Below are positions 18,261 through 28,310 of a DNA stretch of 64,000 nucleotides, piece after piece. How positions within the stretch are numbered: position 1 is the stretch's first letter; each line of letters starts with the position of its first letter. The stretch covers positions 39,672-103,671 of the forward strand of contig NZ_ANLA01000020.1 of assembly GCF_000348685.1 (NCBI RefSeq). Reading direction: 5' to 3'. The DNA is from Xanthomarina gelatinilytica. GTDB taxonomy: Bacteria; Bacteroidota; Bacteroidia; Flavobacteriales; Flavobacteriaceae. The translations under genes were made by a program, and so were the position numbers. Below the pieces are notes generated by a model that saw nothing but the letters and a program-made list of their open reading frames with translations, was not told where the DNA came from and did no database searches.

Positions 18261-18268
18261 TATTTTTG
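18261..18268 (+). promoter_or_regulatory. -7 element for prfB
   Basis: TATTTTTG, a perfect TAnnTTTG match, 18 bases upstream of the prfB ATG at 18287. Confidence 0.6.
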
Positions 18269-18286
18269 TGGAAACAAAATTTAACT

Positions 18287-19394
18287 ATGATTACTTCCGA
18301 TCAAATTAAAGATCTAAACAAACGTCTAAGTGCGCTTAGACAATATCTTTGACATAGATGCCAAACTTATAGAAATCCAGAACGAAGAAGAACAAACATT
18401 TTCCCCTACGTTTTGGAACGATTCCACAGCTGCTGAAATTGTGATGAAATCCCTTAGAACCAAAAAAAAATGGGTTGAAGATTTCAATAAAGCCAAATCC
18501 CAAGTTGAAGAACTTGAAATCATTTACGAATTTTTTAAAGAAGGCGAATCCACACAGGAAGATTTAGACACCTGCTTTGAGAAAGCTACTGAATTGATTG
18601 AGGATTTGGAGTTTAAAAACATGCTTTCTGAAGAAGGAGACAGTTTAAGTGCTGTCCTGCAAATTACGGCTGGAGCTGGCGGAACCGAAAGCTGCGACTG
18701 GGCAAGTATGCTTATGCGCATGTATTTAATGTATGCCGAAAAAAGTGGTTTTAAAGTTAAAGAGCTCAACTATCAAGAAGGAGATGTTGCTGGCATTAAA
18801 ACGGTTACCTTGGAAATAGAAGGCGACTATGCCTTTGGTTGGCTTAAAGGAGAAAACGGCGTTCATAGATTGGTGCGCATTTCCCCTTTTGATAGCAATG
18901 CCAAAAGACATACCAGTTTTGCTTCAGTGTATGTATATCCTTTGGTGGACGATACCATTGAAATTGAGATCAATCCGGCAGATATTGAAATTACCACAGC
19001 ACGTTCCAGTGGAGCTGGTGGACAAAACGTGAATAAAGTGGAAACCAAAGTACAGTTAACCCACAAACCTACTGGGATTCAAATTTCCTGTTCTGAAACC
19101 CGTTCGCAACACGATAACAGAGCACGTGCCTTACAAATGTTGAAATCTCAACTATACGAAATTGAGCTCAGCAAACAAATGGCACAACGTGAAGACATTG
19201 AATCTGAAAAAATGAAAATTGAATGGGGAAGCCAAATAAGAAACTATGTCATGCACCCTTATAAATTGGTCAAAGATGTACGTTCTGGACACGAAACTGG
19301 TAATGTAGATGCTGTTATGGATGGACATATAGAGCCTTTTTTAAAAGCCTACTTGATGATGATGGGACAAAAAACCGAAGAAAAAACCTTATAA
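18287..19394 (+). CDS. prfB: Peptide chain release factor 2, programmed +1 frameshift
   Basis: The first 21 codons run from the ATG at 18287 to CTT (18347-18349), followed by an in-frame TGA (18350-18352). Slipping +1 at CTT-TGA-C moves reading to GAC at 18351 and gives a 368-aa RF2. The product has the stop-recognition motif SPF (in [14 protein letters not shown]) and the catalytic GGQ ([15 protein letters not shown]). It releases chains at UGA and UAA. The slippery heptamer context TATCTTTGAC is identical to the classic site, but the usual AGGGGG stimulator is replaced by AGACAA. The arsC-like gene follows after 2 bases, so the two are co-transcribed. Confidence 0.95.
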
Positions 19395-19396
19395 CT

Positions 19397-19738
19397 ATGA
19401 TTAAAATTTATCACAATCCCAGATGCAGCAAATCCAGAAATGGATTGGAAATTATTAAAGAATCTGGTAAAAACTTTGAGATTATTGCTTATTTGGAAAA
19501 CACTCCAACAAAAGAAGAACTAAAACAGCTTATAAATCTTTTAAATATTCCAGCCGAAGATTTAATTAGAAAAAATGAAGCTGCTTGGAAAGAAAACTTT
19601 AAAGGCAAAAATTTAACCCAAGAGCAACTTATTGAAGCCATGGTTTCATTTCCAAAACTTATAGAAAGACCCATTGTAATAAATGGCTCCAAAGCTGTAA
19701 TAGGTAGACCTCCTGAAAAAATTTTAGAAATTATTTAA
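19397..19738 (+). CDS. arsC: ArsC-like thioredoxin-fold reductase (arsenate reductase family)
   Basis: This 113-aa protein has the N-terminal YHNPRCSKSRNGLEII motif with the redox Cys10 in the CxxS-type position, and the C-terminal VIGRPPEKI segment. These are the ArsC/glutaredoxin-coupled arsenate reductase family features. Members reduce arsenate or act as Spx/YffB-like proteins of uncertain substrate. No ars transporter or regulator is adjacent. It lies 2 bases after prfB, an arrangement that suggests housekeeping expression. A terminator hairpin follows at once. Confidence 0.85.
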   Translation: MIKIYHNPRCSKSRNGLEIIKESGKNFEIIAYLENTPTKEELKQLINLLNIPAEDLIRKNEAAWKENFKGKNLTQEQLIEAMVSFPKLIERPIVINGSKAVIGRPPEKILEII

Positions 19739-19745
19739 AGTCATT

Positions 19746-19780
19746 AAAGCTTCAAACACCTTGGTTTTTGAAGCTTTTTT
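19746..19780 (+). terminator. Terminator of the prfB-arsC operon
   Basis: AAAGCTTCAAA (19746-19756) and TTTGAAGCTTT (19767-19777) form an 11-bp stem with a 10-base loop, followed by a T-run. Confidence 0.85.
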
Positions 19781-19821
19781 TATTTAACAAACTTTTAACC
19801 AAACACCACTAAACCAAATTC

Positions 19822-19829
19822 TATTTTTG
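19822..19829 (+). promoter_or_regulatory. -7 element for the TonB-type receptor
   Basis: TATTTTTG, a perfect TAnnTTTG, 26 bases upstream of the ATG at 19856. Confidence 0.6.
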
Positions 19830-19855
19830 CAGTCTTACATTGCAAAAACACAATC

Positions 19856-22309
19856 ATGAACAAAATTTTATTTTCCTTTCTTTTTACATTTTTATCATTT
19901 GCGACCATGCAAGCCCAAAAAGATGTTACCATTACAGGTAAAGTCATTGACAAAACTACAGGTCAACCCTTGGAATATGCAACAGTTGCTTTTTTTAGCA
20001 AAGCTGAAAACAGAATTGTTACTGGAGGCATTACCAATGAAGCTGGAAATTTCAGCATTCCTGTACCAAGTGGCACTTATGATATCTCCATTGAATTTAT
20101 TTCATTTAAAAAACAAACCATTCCAGACCAAAAGCTTTCAACCGATAAAAACTTAGGGACTTTAAATTTGGAGGCAGATACCGAAGCCTTGGATGAAATT
20201 GAAATCATTGCAGAAAAAACAACTGTTGAAATAAAACTTGATAAAAAAATATATAATGTTGGAAAGGATTTAACAGTTCGTGGTGGAACCGTTAGTGATG
20301 TTTTAGACAACGTGCCTTCTGTTTCAGTAGATGTGGAAGGTAATGTGGCCTTAAGAGGTAATGAAAACGTAAGGATTTTAATAAATGGAAAACCTTCTGG
20401 TTTGGTTGGCATCAATTCCACAGACGCTTTACGTCAGTTACCTGCAGAGTCCATAGAACGTGTTGAAGTTATTACCTCTCCTTCTGCCAGATATGATGCC
20501 GAAGGAACGGCTGGAATTTTAAATATTATTTTACGTCGAAGCAAACTGCAAGGTTTAAATGGTGCTATAACCACCAATGTAGGTTGGCCAAAATCTGCTG
20601 GAATTTCAGGAAATATCAATTACAGAACGGGAGATTTAAACATATTTAACACTACCAGTTACGATTACAGGGAAGTACCAGGAAACTCTTCATCTTACAC
20701 TCAATTTTTCAATAAAGAATTTGATGATAATGGCAATTTAATAGTAGATAATTTAGATACTTATTCAGATGAAACAAATGATTACGACCGTGTTAGAAAA
20801 GGTTTGAGCACCAACTTTGGTGTGGAATGGTATATTACGGATTCGGCCTCATTAACTGGTGCCGTTTCTTACAGAAATGGTGACAATGAAAGCAACACCA
20901 CCAATACATTAATTTACTTGGATGAAAATCAACAGTTTGAATCTCAAAGCAATCGTTTCGATCCAGAAGAGGAAACAGACAACGTTCTTCAGTATTCCGT
21001 AAACTTTACTAAGAATTTTGACGATGGTGGCCATAAATTAACCATGGATTTTCAATATGAAGATAATTCGGAAGATGAATTTTCTAAAGTATTACAAGAA
21101 GGAATAAATACAGAAAAAGTTGCTACACTTGAAGACCAAAGCCGCATTTTACTTCAAGCTGACTATGTTTTACCTATTGGAGAAAAAAGCCAGTTTGAGT
21201 TAGGATATCGTGGTAATTTTAACGACCAAGATACAGATTATACTGTAGAGTTTTTAAATGAAACCACCAATGAGTTTGAGTTAAGCACAGGACTTTCCAA
21301 CTTTTTAAACTATCGTGAATATGTAAATTCAGCGTATTCACAATTTGGTAGTAAAGTAGGAAGTAAATTTTCTTATTTATTGGGACTTCGTTTGGAAAGC
21401 ACACGTATTACTGTAGATCAACCTACAAGTGGGGATTACAGTAAAAACGACTATACTGGTTTATTCCCTACAGTAAACTTAAGCTATGAGTTAAGTGAAA
21501 ATGAAAATGTAACTTTAGGTTATAGCAGACGTATTCAAAGACCAAGATCTTGGTTTATCAATCCATTCCCTTCTAGATCCAGTGTAACCAGTATTTTTAG
21601 AGGAAATCCAGAGCTGGCTCCAAGTTATTCAGGATTATTTGATTTGGGTTATTATAAAAAATTTGGTAAAGTCTCTTTAAATACTTCGGCTTATTACCAA
21701 CATACAACAGATGCCTTTAGTTTTATAAGTTTTGATACTGGGGAAACAGTGGATGTAAATGGCCAAACATTTTCTGTAATTGAGCGTACACCAATTAACT
21801 TGGCCGAAGAAGACAGATACGGATTTGAATTTACGCTTACCTATAACCCTATACGTAAATGGAATATCAATGCCAACTTCAATATATTTAGACAATCCAT
21901 CACAGGTACAGACCCAAACGGCTTGTCTCTTGACAACGATAATACCAGCTGGTTTGCCAGATTAAATAATAAATATACCCTTCCAGGAAAAATAGAATGG
22001 CAAACAAGTTTAAACTATAGAGGACCATCAGAAGATGCCCAAAACAAAAGAGAAGGTGTATTTTCTGCAAACATGGCTTTTAGTAGAGATATTTTCAACG
22101 AGAATGCTTCTATAGCACTTAACGTAAGCGATTTATTGAATAGTAGAAAACGTACTATGGACACTACAACTCCTACATATACGGGAACTTCAGAGTTTCA
22201 ATGGAGAGAACGTAGTATCAATCTATCCTTTACCTACAGATTCAATCAACAAAAGAAACGTCAACAACGTAATGGTTATGGTGGAGACGATATGGATTTT
22301 GAAGGTTAA
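19856..22309 (+). CDS. Outer membrane beta-barrel protein, TonB-receptor-like
   Basis: This 817-aa protein has a signal peptide ending MQAQ (residue 21), then a carboxypeptidase-regulatory-like domain (ITGKVIDKTTGQPLEYATV, about 25-110). A plug domain follows (VSDVLDNVPSVSVDVEGNVALRG, then LPAESIERVEVITSPSARYD, about 140-240), then a large beta-barrel ending in SINLSFTYRF near the C-terminus. This is the flavobacterial 'outer membrane beta-barrel family protein' type within the TonB-dependent receptors. The ligand is unknown. No SusD partner, siderophore or metal gene is adjacent, so it is probably not a classical polysaccharide utilisation locus. It is monocistronic and ends at a perfect hairpin. 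Confidence 0.9.
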   Translation: MNKILFSFLFTFLSFATMQAQKDVTITGKVIDKTTGQPLEYATVAFFSKAENRIVTGGITNEAGNFSIPVPSGTYDISIEFISFKKQTIPDQKLSTDKNLGTLNLEADTEALDEIEIIAEKTTVEIKLDKKIYNVGKDLTVRGGTVSDVLDNVPSVSVDVEGNVALRGNENVRILINGKPSGLVGINSTDALRQLPAESIERVEVITSPSARYDAEGTAGILNIILRRSKLQGLNGAITTNVGWPKSAGISGNINYRTGDLNIFNTTSYDYREVPGNSSSYTQFFNKEFDDNGNLIVDNLDTYSDETNDYDRVRKGLSTNFGVEWYITDSASLTGAVSYRNGDNESNTTNTLIYLDENQQFESQSNRFDPEEETDNVLQYSVNFTKNFDDGGHKLTMDFQYEDNSEDEFSKVLQEGINTEKVATLEDQSRILLQADYVLPIGEKSQFELGYRGNFNDQDTDYTVEFLNETTNEFELSTGLSNFLNYREYVNSAYSQFGSKVGSKFSYLLGLRLESTRITVDQPTSGDYSKNDYTGLFPTVNLSYELSENENVTLGYSRRIQRPRSWFINPFPSRSSVTSIFRGNPELAPSYSGLFDLGYYKKFGKVSLNTSAYYQHTTDAFSFISFDTGETVDVNGQTFSVIERTPINLAEEDRYGFEFTLTYNPIRKWNINANFNIFRQSITGTDPNGLSLDNDNTSWFARLNNKYTLPGKIEWQTSLNYRGPSEDAQNKREGVFSANMAFSRDIFNENASIALNVSDLLNSRKRTMDTTTPTYTGTSEFQWRERSINLSFTYRFNQQKKRQQRNGYGGDDMDFEG

Positions 22310-22332
22310 GATCTTCAAAATGCAACCCATAA

Positions 22333-22360
22333 AAAAAGGAAGCCAATTGGCTTCCTTTTT
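22333..22360. terminator. Bidirectional terminator
   Basis: AAAAAGGAAGCC (22333-22344) and GGCTTCCTTTTT (22349-22360) are perfect arms around AATT. The hairpin lies between the receptor gene and the convergent small membrane gene. Confidence 0.85.
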
Positions 22361-22381
22361 ATTTATATGTTAAAAACAAAA

Positions 22382-22558
22382 TTAATTTAATTCACGTTTT
22401 GCTTTTTTCTCTTCTTTAATTTCTTTCATACGCTCAATGAATGCGCCACCAATCCAATAAGGGATTACAAACGTTAATAAAAATATCATTAACCAAAAAC
22501 CAATTGTTAATATGGTTAAAAATGCTATAAATCCTAAGTATTGGTCAAATTCGAACAT
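22382..22558 (-). CDS. 58-aa single-pass membrane protein
   Basis: The frame from ATG 22558-22556 to TAA 22384-22382 encodes 58 residues. A hydrophobic stretch at about 8-36 (GFIAFLTILTIGFWLMIFLL) is followed by PYWIGGAFIERMKEIKEEKKAKRELN, a basic/acidic amphipathic cytosolic tail. A perfect TAnnTTTG element 31 bases upstream and a terminator after the stop frame it as a real monocistronic gene. I do not recognise a named family. The topology is compatible with a small membrane regulator or stress peptide, but no function is claimed. Confidence 0.7.
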   Translation of the reverse strand: MFEFDQYLGFIAFLTILTIGFWLMIFLLTFVIPYWIGGAFIERMKEIKEEKKAKRELN

Positions 22559-22589
22559 GATGAAAATTTCTTTTTTAAATTAACTATCG

Positions 22590-22597
22590 CAAAGATA
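22590..22597 (-). promoter_or_regulatory. -7 element for the 58-aa membrane protein
   Basis: Minus strand TATCTTTG, a perfect TAnnTTTG, 31 bases upstream of the ATG at 22558. Confidence 0.6.
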
Positions 22598-22662
22598 CAT
22601 GAAAAGGTTTTTTTACACAACAGTAAAATTAAGATTTATTAACATCTTTATTAAGTGTTTTA

Positions 22663-23955
22663 TTAAGAGACATGTTTTTTATACACATATTCTATAACAA
22701 AACAACATAATATAATAGATAGGATTACAATAACACCCACAAAATTAGAAGTGTATTGCTGAATCAATAAGGTTATAAAAGCAATTGCACACATTAAAAA
22801 ACCAAACAATGAAATGATTCTTTTTCCACTAATTTGTTTGGAAAGCTTAAATGCCACATAATTCACTATGGCAAAAATCAATAAAAACCCTGCACTTCCA
22901 GCAGTTGATATGCTTTCAAGCTCTAAGGTGTTTGCTATTAACAAGGTTAAAACTGCAGTAATTAACAATCCAATGGGTTTGTTCCACAATGTACTTGTTA
23001 AATGGTGAGGTAGTTCATCGTCTTGAGCCACTCCAAAACTTACCCTACTTCCACCATAAAGCGAAGCATTTATGGCAGAGAAAGTTGAAATTAATGCTGC
23101 TATGGTCATAATAGTAAACCCAACTTGTCCAAGCATGGGTTTCGCTGCTTCAGCCAAAACATAATCTTCAGCCTTTGCAATGGTTTTAAAAGGCAACGAA
23201 CCTACTGTTACAATAGCGATAATGACATATAAAAATACCACAAACCATACCGAATAGTTATAGGCTTTAGAAACATTCTTTTCTGGATTTACTATATCTG
23301 GCGCTGCATTTGCAATTAATTCAAACCCTTCATAAGCCACAAAAATAACCATGCCTCCAGTTAAAAGCAGCAACGGACTTTCCCAATTGGATATAGCAAG
23401 TTGCTCCAAATTTGGGTTTCCAAACAAACCGTAAACGCCAATTCCTACAAATGCCAACAAAATAATAAGCTTAACAATAACAGCAAATGATTCAATTTTA
23501 CTAACTAAAGATATACTGTAATAATTAATAACAGTTGCCAAAACAATAATTGCACTTAAATAAATATGGGAGTCCATTGAGGTTTTACCTGTAAGCTGAT
23601 ATAGATTGGGAGCATAAGACCCAAAAGCAGATGCATATAGCGATAACATTACTATATAACTTACCCATAACAAATTGTTAATGGTGCCACTGAACACCGT
23701 TTTTCCAAAACCTTGATTTATAAATTTAACTGTCCCTCCTCTATCGGGAAAAGCCAATGATAATTTGGAATAACTGTAAGCAGTGAGACTGGCAATAATT
23801 CCTGCAAAAAAGAAAGCTATTGGTGTTCCTCCTTGAGCTAATGACACTGCCAAACCCAAAACAGCAAAAATACCTCCACCAACCATTCCTCCAATGCCAA
23901 TGGAAATGGCTTCGCGTAAACTTATTTTATCAGTGTCTTTGGATTGTATAGGCAT
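22663..23955 (-). CDS. APC superfamily amino acid permease
   Basis: This 430-aa inner-membrane protein has about 12 hydrophobic segments. The first carries GIGGMVGGGIFAVLGLAVS (about 21-39), the glycine-rich substrate-binding break of APC transporters. VAYEGFELIANAAPDI (about 214-229) corresponds to the conserved TM6 motif. It would import amino acids with protons or exchange them; the substrate cannot be told. It is convergent with nothing and is divergent from fumC across 147 bases. Confidence 0.88.
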   Translation of the reverse strand: MPIQSKDTDKISLREAISIGIGGMVGGGIFAVLGLAVSLAQGGTPIAFFFAGIIASLTAYSYSKLSLAFPDRGGTVKFINQGFGKTVFSGTINNLLWVSYIVMLSLYASAFGSYAPNLYQLTGKTSMDSHIYLSAIIVLATVINYYSISLVSKIESFAVIVKLIILLAFVGIGVYGLFGNPNLEQLAISNWESPLLLLTGGMVIFVAYEGFELIANAAPDIVNPEKNVSKAYNYSVWFVVFLYVIIAIVTVGSLPFKTIAKAEDYVLAEAAKPMLGQVGFTIMTIAALISTFSAINASLYGGSRVSFGVAQDDELPHHLTSTLWNKPIGLLITAVLTLLIANTLELESISTAGSAGFLLIFAIVNYVAFKLSKQISGKRIISLFGFLMCAIAFITLLIQQYTSNFVGVIVILSIILCCFVIEYVYKKHVS

Positions 23956-24069
23956 GTTTTATTCTATTTATTACATAAAATTAGTTTTTTTAACTCAAGA
24001 TGAACATCCTAATTGAATATTTTCTTACAAATAACTCTTTAACTCTTAACTAATTTAGTCATAAAATCG

Positions 24070-24077
24070 TAATTTTG
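24070..24077 (+). promoter_or_regulatory. -7 element for fumC
   Basis: TAATTTTG, a perfect TAnnTTTG, 25 bases upstream of the fumC ATG. Confidence 0.6.
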
Positions 24078-24102
24078 TGGGACATTTAATTTTATTACAA
24101 TC

Positions 24103-25500
24103 ATGAATTTTAGAATAGAAAAAGATACCATGGGCGAAGTAAAAGTGCCTGCTGACAAACTTTGGGGAGCTCAAACAGAGCGCTCTAGAAATAATTTTAA
24201 AATTGGAGCTCCAGCTTCCATGCCATTAGAAATAGTATATGGGTTTGCGTATTTAAAAAAAGCTGCTGCATATACCAATTGCGACTTAGGGGTTCTTTCT
24301 GAAGACAAGCGCGATTTAATCGCTCAAGTTTGTGATGAAATCCTGGAAGGTAAACACGACGACCAATTTCCTTTGGTTATCTGGCAAACGGGATCTGGCA
24401 CACAGAGTAACATGAACGTTAACGAAGTGATAGCAAATAGAGCACATCAACTTGCAGGAAAAGTTATTGGTGAAGGAGACAAAACCATTCAACCAAACGA
24501 CGATGTAAATAAATCACAATCATCTAACGATACCTTTCCTACTGGCATGCACATTGCAGCCTATAAAAAAATTGTAGAACACACCATTCATGGTGTCATC
24601 CAATTAAGAAACACATTCCATACCAAGTCCATTGAATTTAAAAATGTGGTGAAAATAGGTAGAACCCATTTAATGGATGCGACACCTTTAACGTTGGGAC
24701 AAGAGTTTTCCGGATATGTGTCACAGTTGGATCATGGCTTAAAAGCCCTACAAAACACCTTGCCACACCTGTCTGAACTGGCATTGGGAGGAACAGCAGT
24801 TGGTACGGGTTTAAACACGCCAGAAGGTTATGCTGAATTGGTAGCAGAATATATCGCAAAATTCACCAACTTACCTTTTGTTACAGCCGAAAATAAATTT
24901 GAAGCTTTGGCTGCTCACGATGCATTGGTAGAAACACATGGAGCCTTAAAACAATTGGCTGTTTCTTTAAATAAAATTGCCAACGATATTAGAATGATGG
25001 CTTCTGGACCTCGCTCTGGAATTGGTGAAATTATAATTCCGGCAAACGAACCTGGAAGTTCTATCATGCCAGGTAAAGTTAATCCAACTCAATGTGAGGC
25101 CTTAACCATGGTTTGTGCCCAAGTTATGGGTAATGATGTTGCAGTGACAATAGGTGGCACTCAAGGTCACTATGAATTAAATGTATTTAAACCTATGATG
25201 GCTGCAAATGTGCTGCAATCTGCTCAGCTTTTAGGTGATGCCTGCGTGAGTTTTAACGAACATTGTGCCATTGGTATCGAACCAAATCACGAAGTTATCA
25301 AACAACTGTTAAACAATTCGTTAATGCTAGTAACAGCTTTAAACACCAAAATAGGTTATTACAAAGCTGCTGAAATTGCAAATACAGCACATAAAAATGG
25401 CACCACTTTAAAGGAAGAAGCTATTAATTTAGGTTATGTTACTGCTGAGGAATATGATGCTTGGGTAAGACCTGAAGATATGGTTGGTAGTATAAAATAA
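24103..25500 (+). CDS. fumC: Class II fumarate hydratase
   Basis: This 465-aa protein interconverts fumarate and malate in the TCA cycle. It carries the fumarase/aspartase signature [15 protein letters not shown] (about 321-335), the active-site [13 protein letters not shown] (about 101-113) and [12 protein letters not shown]. The length and the absence of iron-sulfur ligands make it class II, oxygen-stable and cytosolic. Aspartase and argininosuccinate lyase relatives are excluded by the overall fumarase-like N-terminus [16 protein letters not shown]. It is monocistronic, followed by a secreted protein gene 53 bases on. Confidence 0.96.
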   Translation: MNFRIEKDTMGEVKVPADKLWGAQTERSRNNFKIGAPASMPLEIVYGFAYLKKAAAYTNCDLGVLSEDKRDLIAQVCDEILEGKHDDQFPLVIWQTGSGTQSNMNVNEVIANRAHQLAGKVIGEGDKTIQPNDDVNKSQSSNDTFPTGMHIAAYKKIVEHTIHGVIQLRNTFHTKSIEFKNVVKIGRTHLMDATPLTLGQEFSGYVSQLDHGLKALQNTLPHLSELALGGTAVGTGLNTPEGYAELVAEYIAKFTNLPFVTAENKFEALAAHDALVETHGALKQLAVSLNKIANDIRMMASGPRSGIGEIIIPANEPGSSIMPGKVNPTQCEALTMVCAQVMGNDVAVTIGGTQGHYELNVFKPMMAANVLQSAQLLGDACVSFNEHCAIGIEPNHEVIKQLLNNSLMLVTALNTKIGYYKAAEIANTAHKNGTTLKEEAINLGYVTAEEYDAWVRPEDMVGSIK

Positions 25501-25553
25501 ACTCTAAATAAAATAAAATCAGTATATTAGCACCAACATAACCAACCAAGAAT

Positions 25554-26954
25554 ATGAAAAAAATATTACTTACTTTCCTTAGTTTTAATGCAATAATTTT
25601 TGCAGGATTTAGTCAAGAGGAAGGCTTTGCAATCCATACTGTTGGACCAACAGGTTCTAATCCGTATGTCATTGACTCCGGACATTTAAACCCAGGAGCC
25701 TATCCAGATTTAGCAGTAGGCACACAATCGGGAAATACTGTAGAAATTTATATCAATAATGAAGATGGAACTTTTGCAGCACCAATCATAAAAAATTTAA
25801 GTCTGGTAAGTGGTGTTCATATTGCAGATATTGATGGAATAAATGGTAATGATGTTTTGGCATCATCAAGTGGTGGGAGTAAATTAGTTTGGTATGCCAA
25901 CAATGGAGATGGTACTTTTGCAGACGAAGCAATCATTTCAAGCTCCTTGGATACTCCTGGAACCATTGTTACAGGTTATATAGATTCTGATGCTACACTG
26001 GACATCGTATTATCTGTATATGGAGCCAGTGGAGATACAGACAGGGTCATTTGGTTTGCTAACGATGGTTTACCTTGGACAGAACAAGATGTTGTTCCAG
26101 CCACTGCAGGTTTAGGCTGTGGAAATATTGACATTGCAGATGTAGATGGAGATACCGATTTAGATATTGTGGTTGCCAATACAGATGCTGGTACTGTTGA
26201 ATTGTATTACAACAATTACAATCCATTAACAGATAATAACCCTGTTAGTTTTACAGAATCTGCAGGTGGAGATATCTCTACTGGAAACACGTATTTGTTT
26301 GGTCTGGATTTTGGTGATGTAAATGATGATTCTTTTATGGACATTGTTAAAGTTGATTTATCTGGTCATGAAATTGCTTATTATCAAAACGATGGAGCCG
26401 GGAATTTTACTGAAGTACCAGTAAGTTCTCATCAATATCCATCAATTGCTTTTGTTACAGATTTAAACAACGATGGATATAATGATATAGTTGCAGCAGA
26501 TGGCCTCAATCAAAATGACGATATGTTTTGGTTTGAAAGCGATGCCTTTGGTGGTTTAGGAGCTGAAACTATAATAACAAACAACACTTTACATAACCAA
26601 GTGTATAACTTTACCATAAACGATTTTGACAATGATGGTGACATAGATTTTGCTACATTAGGTTATCAAGATGGTACTTTAAAATGGATTGAAAATAATT
26701 TAAATTTAATTGGCACTCAAGAGTTCAAATTAAATACTGTAAGTATCTACCCTAACCCTACTTCCAATAGAATTTATTTTAAAGGTTTAACATCAAATAC
26801 AGAAAGGGTTTCTGTATATGATATTTTAGGAAAGAAAATCTTAAGTAAAACAGTAAACACCAATAAAGGGTTAGATGTTTCCAAACTTCAAAACGGCATC
26901 TACATCTTAAAATTGGATCAATTGAATACAAGCTATAAGTTTGTGAAAAAATAG
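25554..26954 (+). CDS. FG-GAP/VCBS repeat protein exported by T9SS
   Basis: This 466-aa protein has a signal peptide (residues 1-20, ending GFSQ). The body holds six or more FG-GAP/VCBS units with Ca-binding-like acidic loops, such as DIDGINGNDV, DVDGDTDLDI, DLNNDGYNDI and DFDNDGDIDF, which form a beta-propeller. The last 75 residues match the type A C-terminal sorting domain of the type IX secretion system: VSIYPNPTSNRIYF, VSVYDILGKKI and a final YKFVKK. It is expected at the cell surface or in the medium. The partner or substrate of the propeller is unknown. A strong terminator follows. Confidence 0.9.
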   Translation: MKKILLTFLSFNAIIFAGFSQEEGFAIHTVGPTGSNPYVIDSGHLNPGAYPDLAVGTQSGNTVEIYINNEDGTFAAPIIKNLSLVSGVHIADIDGINGNDVLASSSGGSKLVWYANNGDGTFADEAIISSSLDTPGTIVTGYIDSDATLDIVLSVYGASGDTDRVIWFANDGLPWTEQDVVPATAGLGCGNIDIADVDGDTDLDIVVANTDAGTVELYYNNYNPLTDNNPVSFTESAGGDISTGNTYLFGLDFGDVNDDSFMDIVKVDLSGHEIAYYQNDGAGNFTEVPVSSHQYPSIAFVTDLNNDGYNDIVAADGLNQNDDMFWFESDAFGGLGAETIITNNTLHNQVYNFTINDFDNDGDIDFATLGYQDGTLKWIENNLNLIGTQEFKLNTVSIYPNPTSNRIYFKGLTSNTERVSVYDILGKKILSKTVNTNKGLDVSKLQNGIYILKLDQLNTSYKFVKK

Positions 26955-26975
26955 ACTTTTTTCAACTAAACCATG

Positions 26976-27010
26976 AAACGCTATCATCTTTTCTTGATAG
27001 CGTTTTTTTT
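26976..27010 (+). terminator. Terminator of the FG-GAP gene
   Basis: AAACGCTATCA (26976-26986) and TGATAGCGTTT (26995-27005) form an 11-bp stem with an 8-base loop, followed by a long T-run. Confidence 0.88.
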
Positions 27011-27053
27011 TTATCAGTAAAAAATTACGGAACTTTGAAAAAAACATAACATT

Positions 27054-28289
27054 TTGTCACTATTAATTAAAAACATCAAAGAACTTCTTCAAGTTAGGGA
27101 GTCACATATTTCAGTAGTAAAAGGAAAAGACATGCGTGTGCTTCCCAGTATTAAAAATGCCTACTTGCTTATTGAACACGATACAATTGTAGATTATGGC
27201 TCCATGGATGATATTCAAAACTTAGAAGCCGATAAAATAATTGATGCTTCAGGAAAAATAGTACTTCCTACCTGGTGCGATTCTCACACACATATAGTAT
27301 ATGCTGGCAACAGGGAACAGGAATTTGTTGATAGAATCAACGGATTGAGTTATGAAGACATTGCCAATCGTGGTGGAGGCATTTTAAATTCTGCCGAAAA
27401 ACTTCAAAACACCACTGAGGAAGACTTATATCAACAATCGGCCAAACGCTTAAAAAATGTCATCAAGTTAGGTACTGGAGCCATTGAGATAAAATCCGGT
27501 TACGGGTTGACCCTTGAAGCTGAACTAAAAATGCTTCGTGTTATAAAAAGATTGAAAAAGGAATTCCCAGTAAAAGTAAGGGCTACTTTATTAGCAGCTC
27601 ATGCTGTACCTAAGGCCTATAAAAACAACAAAACAGCTTTTGTGGATTTGGTTGTGAATAAAATGATCCCAGAAGTAGCCAACGAAAAACTAGCAAACTA
27701 CATAGATGTGTTTTGTGAGAAAGGATATTTTGACCTGGAAGATACAGAGCGTATTTTAAAGACAGGAAGAGAACATGGCTTGATTCCTAAAATACATGTC
27801 AACCAGTTTAATGCCTTTGGTGGTGTAGGAATGGGTGTTAAATATCAGGCGCTTTCCGTAGATCACTTAGAGCAAATGGACCAAGAAGATATTGAAGTAC
27901 TTAAAAACAGTGATACCATGCCAGTGGCCTTACCATCCTGCTCCTACTTTTTAAGCATTCCTTATACACCTGGCAGACAACTTATTGATGCTGGACTACC
28001 ATTGGCTTTGGCAACAGATTACAATCCTGGTTCCACACCAAGTGGCAATATGAACTTTGTAGTTAGTACAGCTTGTATTAAAATGAAAATGACACCAGAA
28101 GAAGCCATAAATGCTGCTACCATTAATGGTGCTTATGCCATGGGAATAAGTAATATGTATGGTAGCATTACCAAAGGGAAAAAAGCCAACCTAATAATTA
28201 CCAAAGAAATACCAAGCTATGCCTTTATGCCTTATGCCTTTGGCGAGAACCATATTGAGCAGGTAATTATTAATGGTTTAATTTATTAA
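27054..28289 (+). CDS. hutI: Imidazolonepropionase, TTG start
   Basis: This 411-aa amidohydrolase opens imidazolone propionate to formiminoglutamate in histidine degradation. The metal site begins with HTHIVYAGNREQEFVDR (about 78-94). Further conserved segments are GTGAIEIKSGYGL, AAHAVP, HVNQFNAFGG and DYNPGSTPSGNMNF. The start is a TTG at 27054: an in-frame TGA at 27036 rules out longer versions, and the next ATG would remove conserved N-terminal sequence (LLIKNIKELLQVRE). No clear TAnnTTTG lies upstream. hutH and hutU are not in the window; hutG is 1.1 kb downstream. Confidence 0.92.
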   Translation: MSLLIKNIKELLQVRESHISVVKGKDMRVLPSIKNAYLLIEHDTIVDYGSMDDIQNLEADKIIDASGKIVLPTWCDSHTHIVYAGNREQEFVDRINGLSYEDIANRGGGILNSAEKLQNTTEEDLYQQSAKRLKNVIKLGTGAIEIKSGYGLTLEAELKMLRVIKRLKKEFPVKVRATLLAAHAVPKAYKNNKTAFVDLVVNKMIPEVANEKLANYIDVFCEKGYFDLEDTERILKTGREHGLIPKIHVNQFNAFGGVGMGVKYQALSVDHLEQMDQEDIEVLKNSDTMPVALPSCSYFLSIPYTPGRQLIDAGLPLALATDYNPGSTPSGNMNFVVSTACIKMKMTPEEAINAATINGAYAMGISNMYGSITKGKKANLIITKEIPSYAFMPYAFGENHIEQVIINGLIY

Positions 28290-28310
28290 AATACCCTTAA
28301 TTGATATAAA

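Noticed and set aside
18350..18352. In-frame stop in prfB suggesting a pseudogene
   Set aside because: It is the programmed +1 frameshift site typical of prfB; the rest of the gene is intact with GGQ and SPF motifs.
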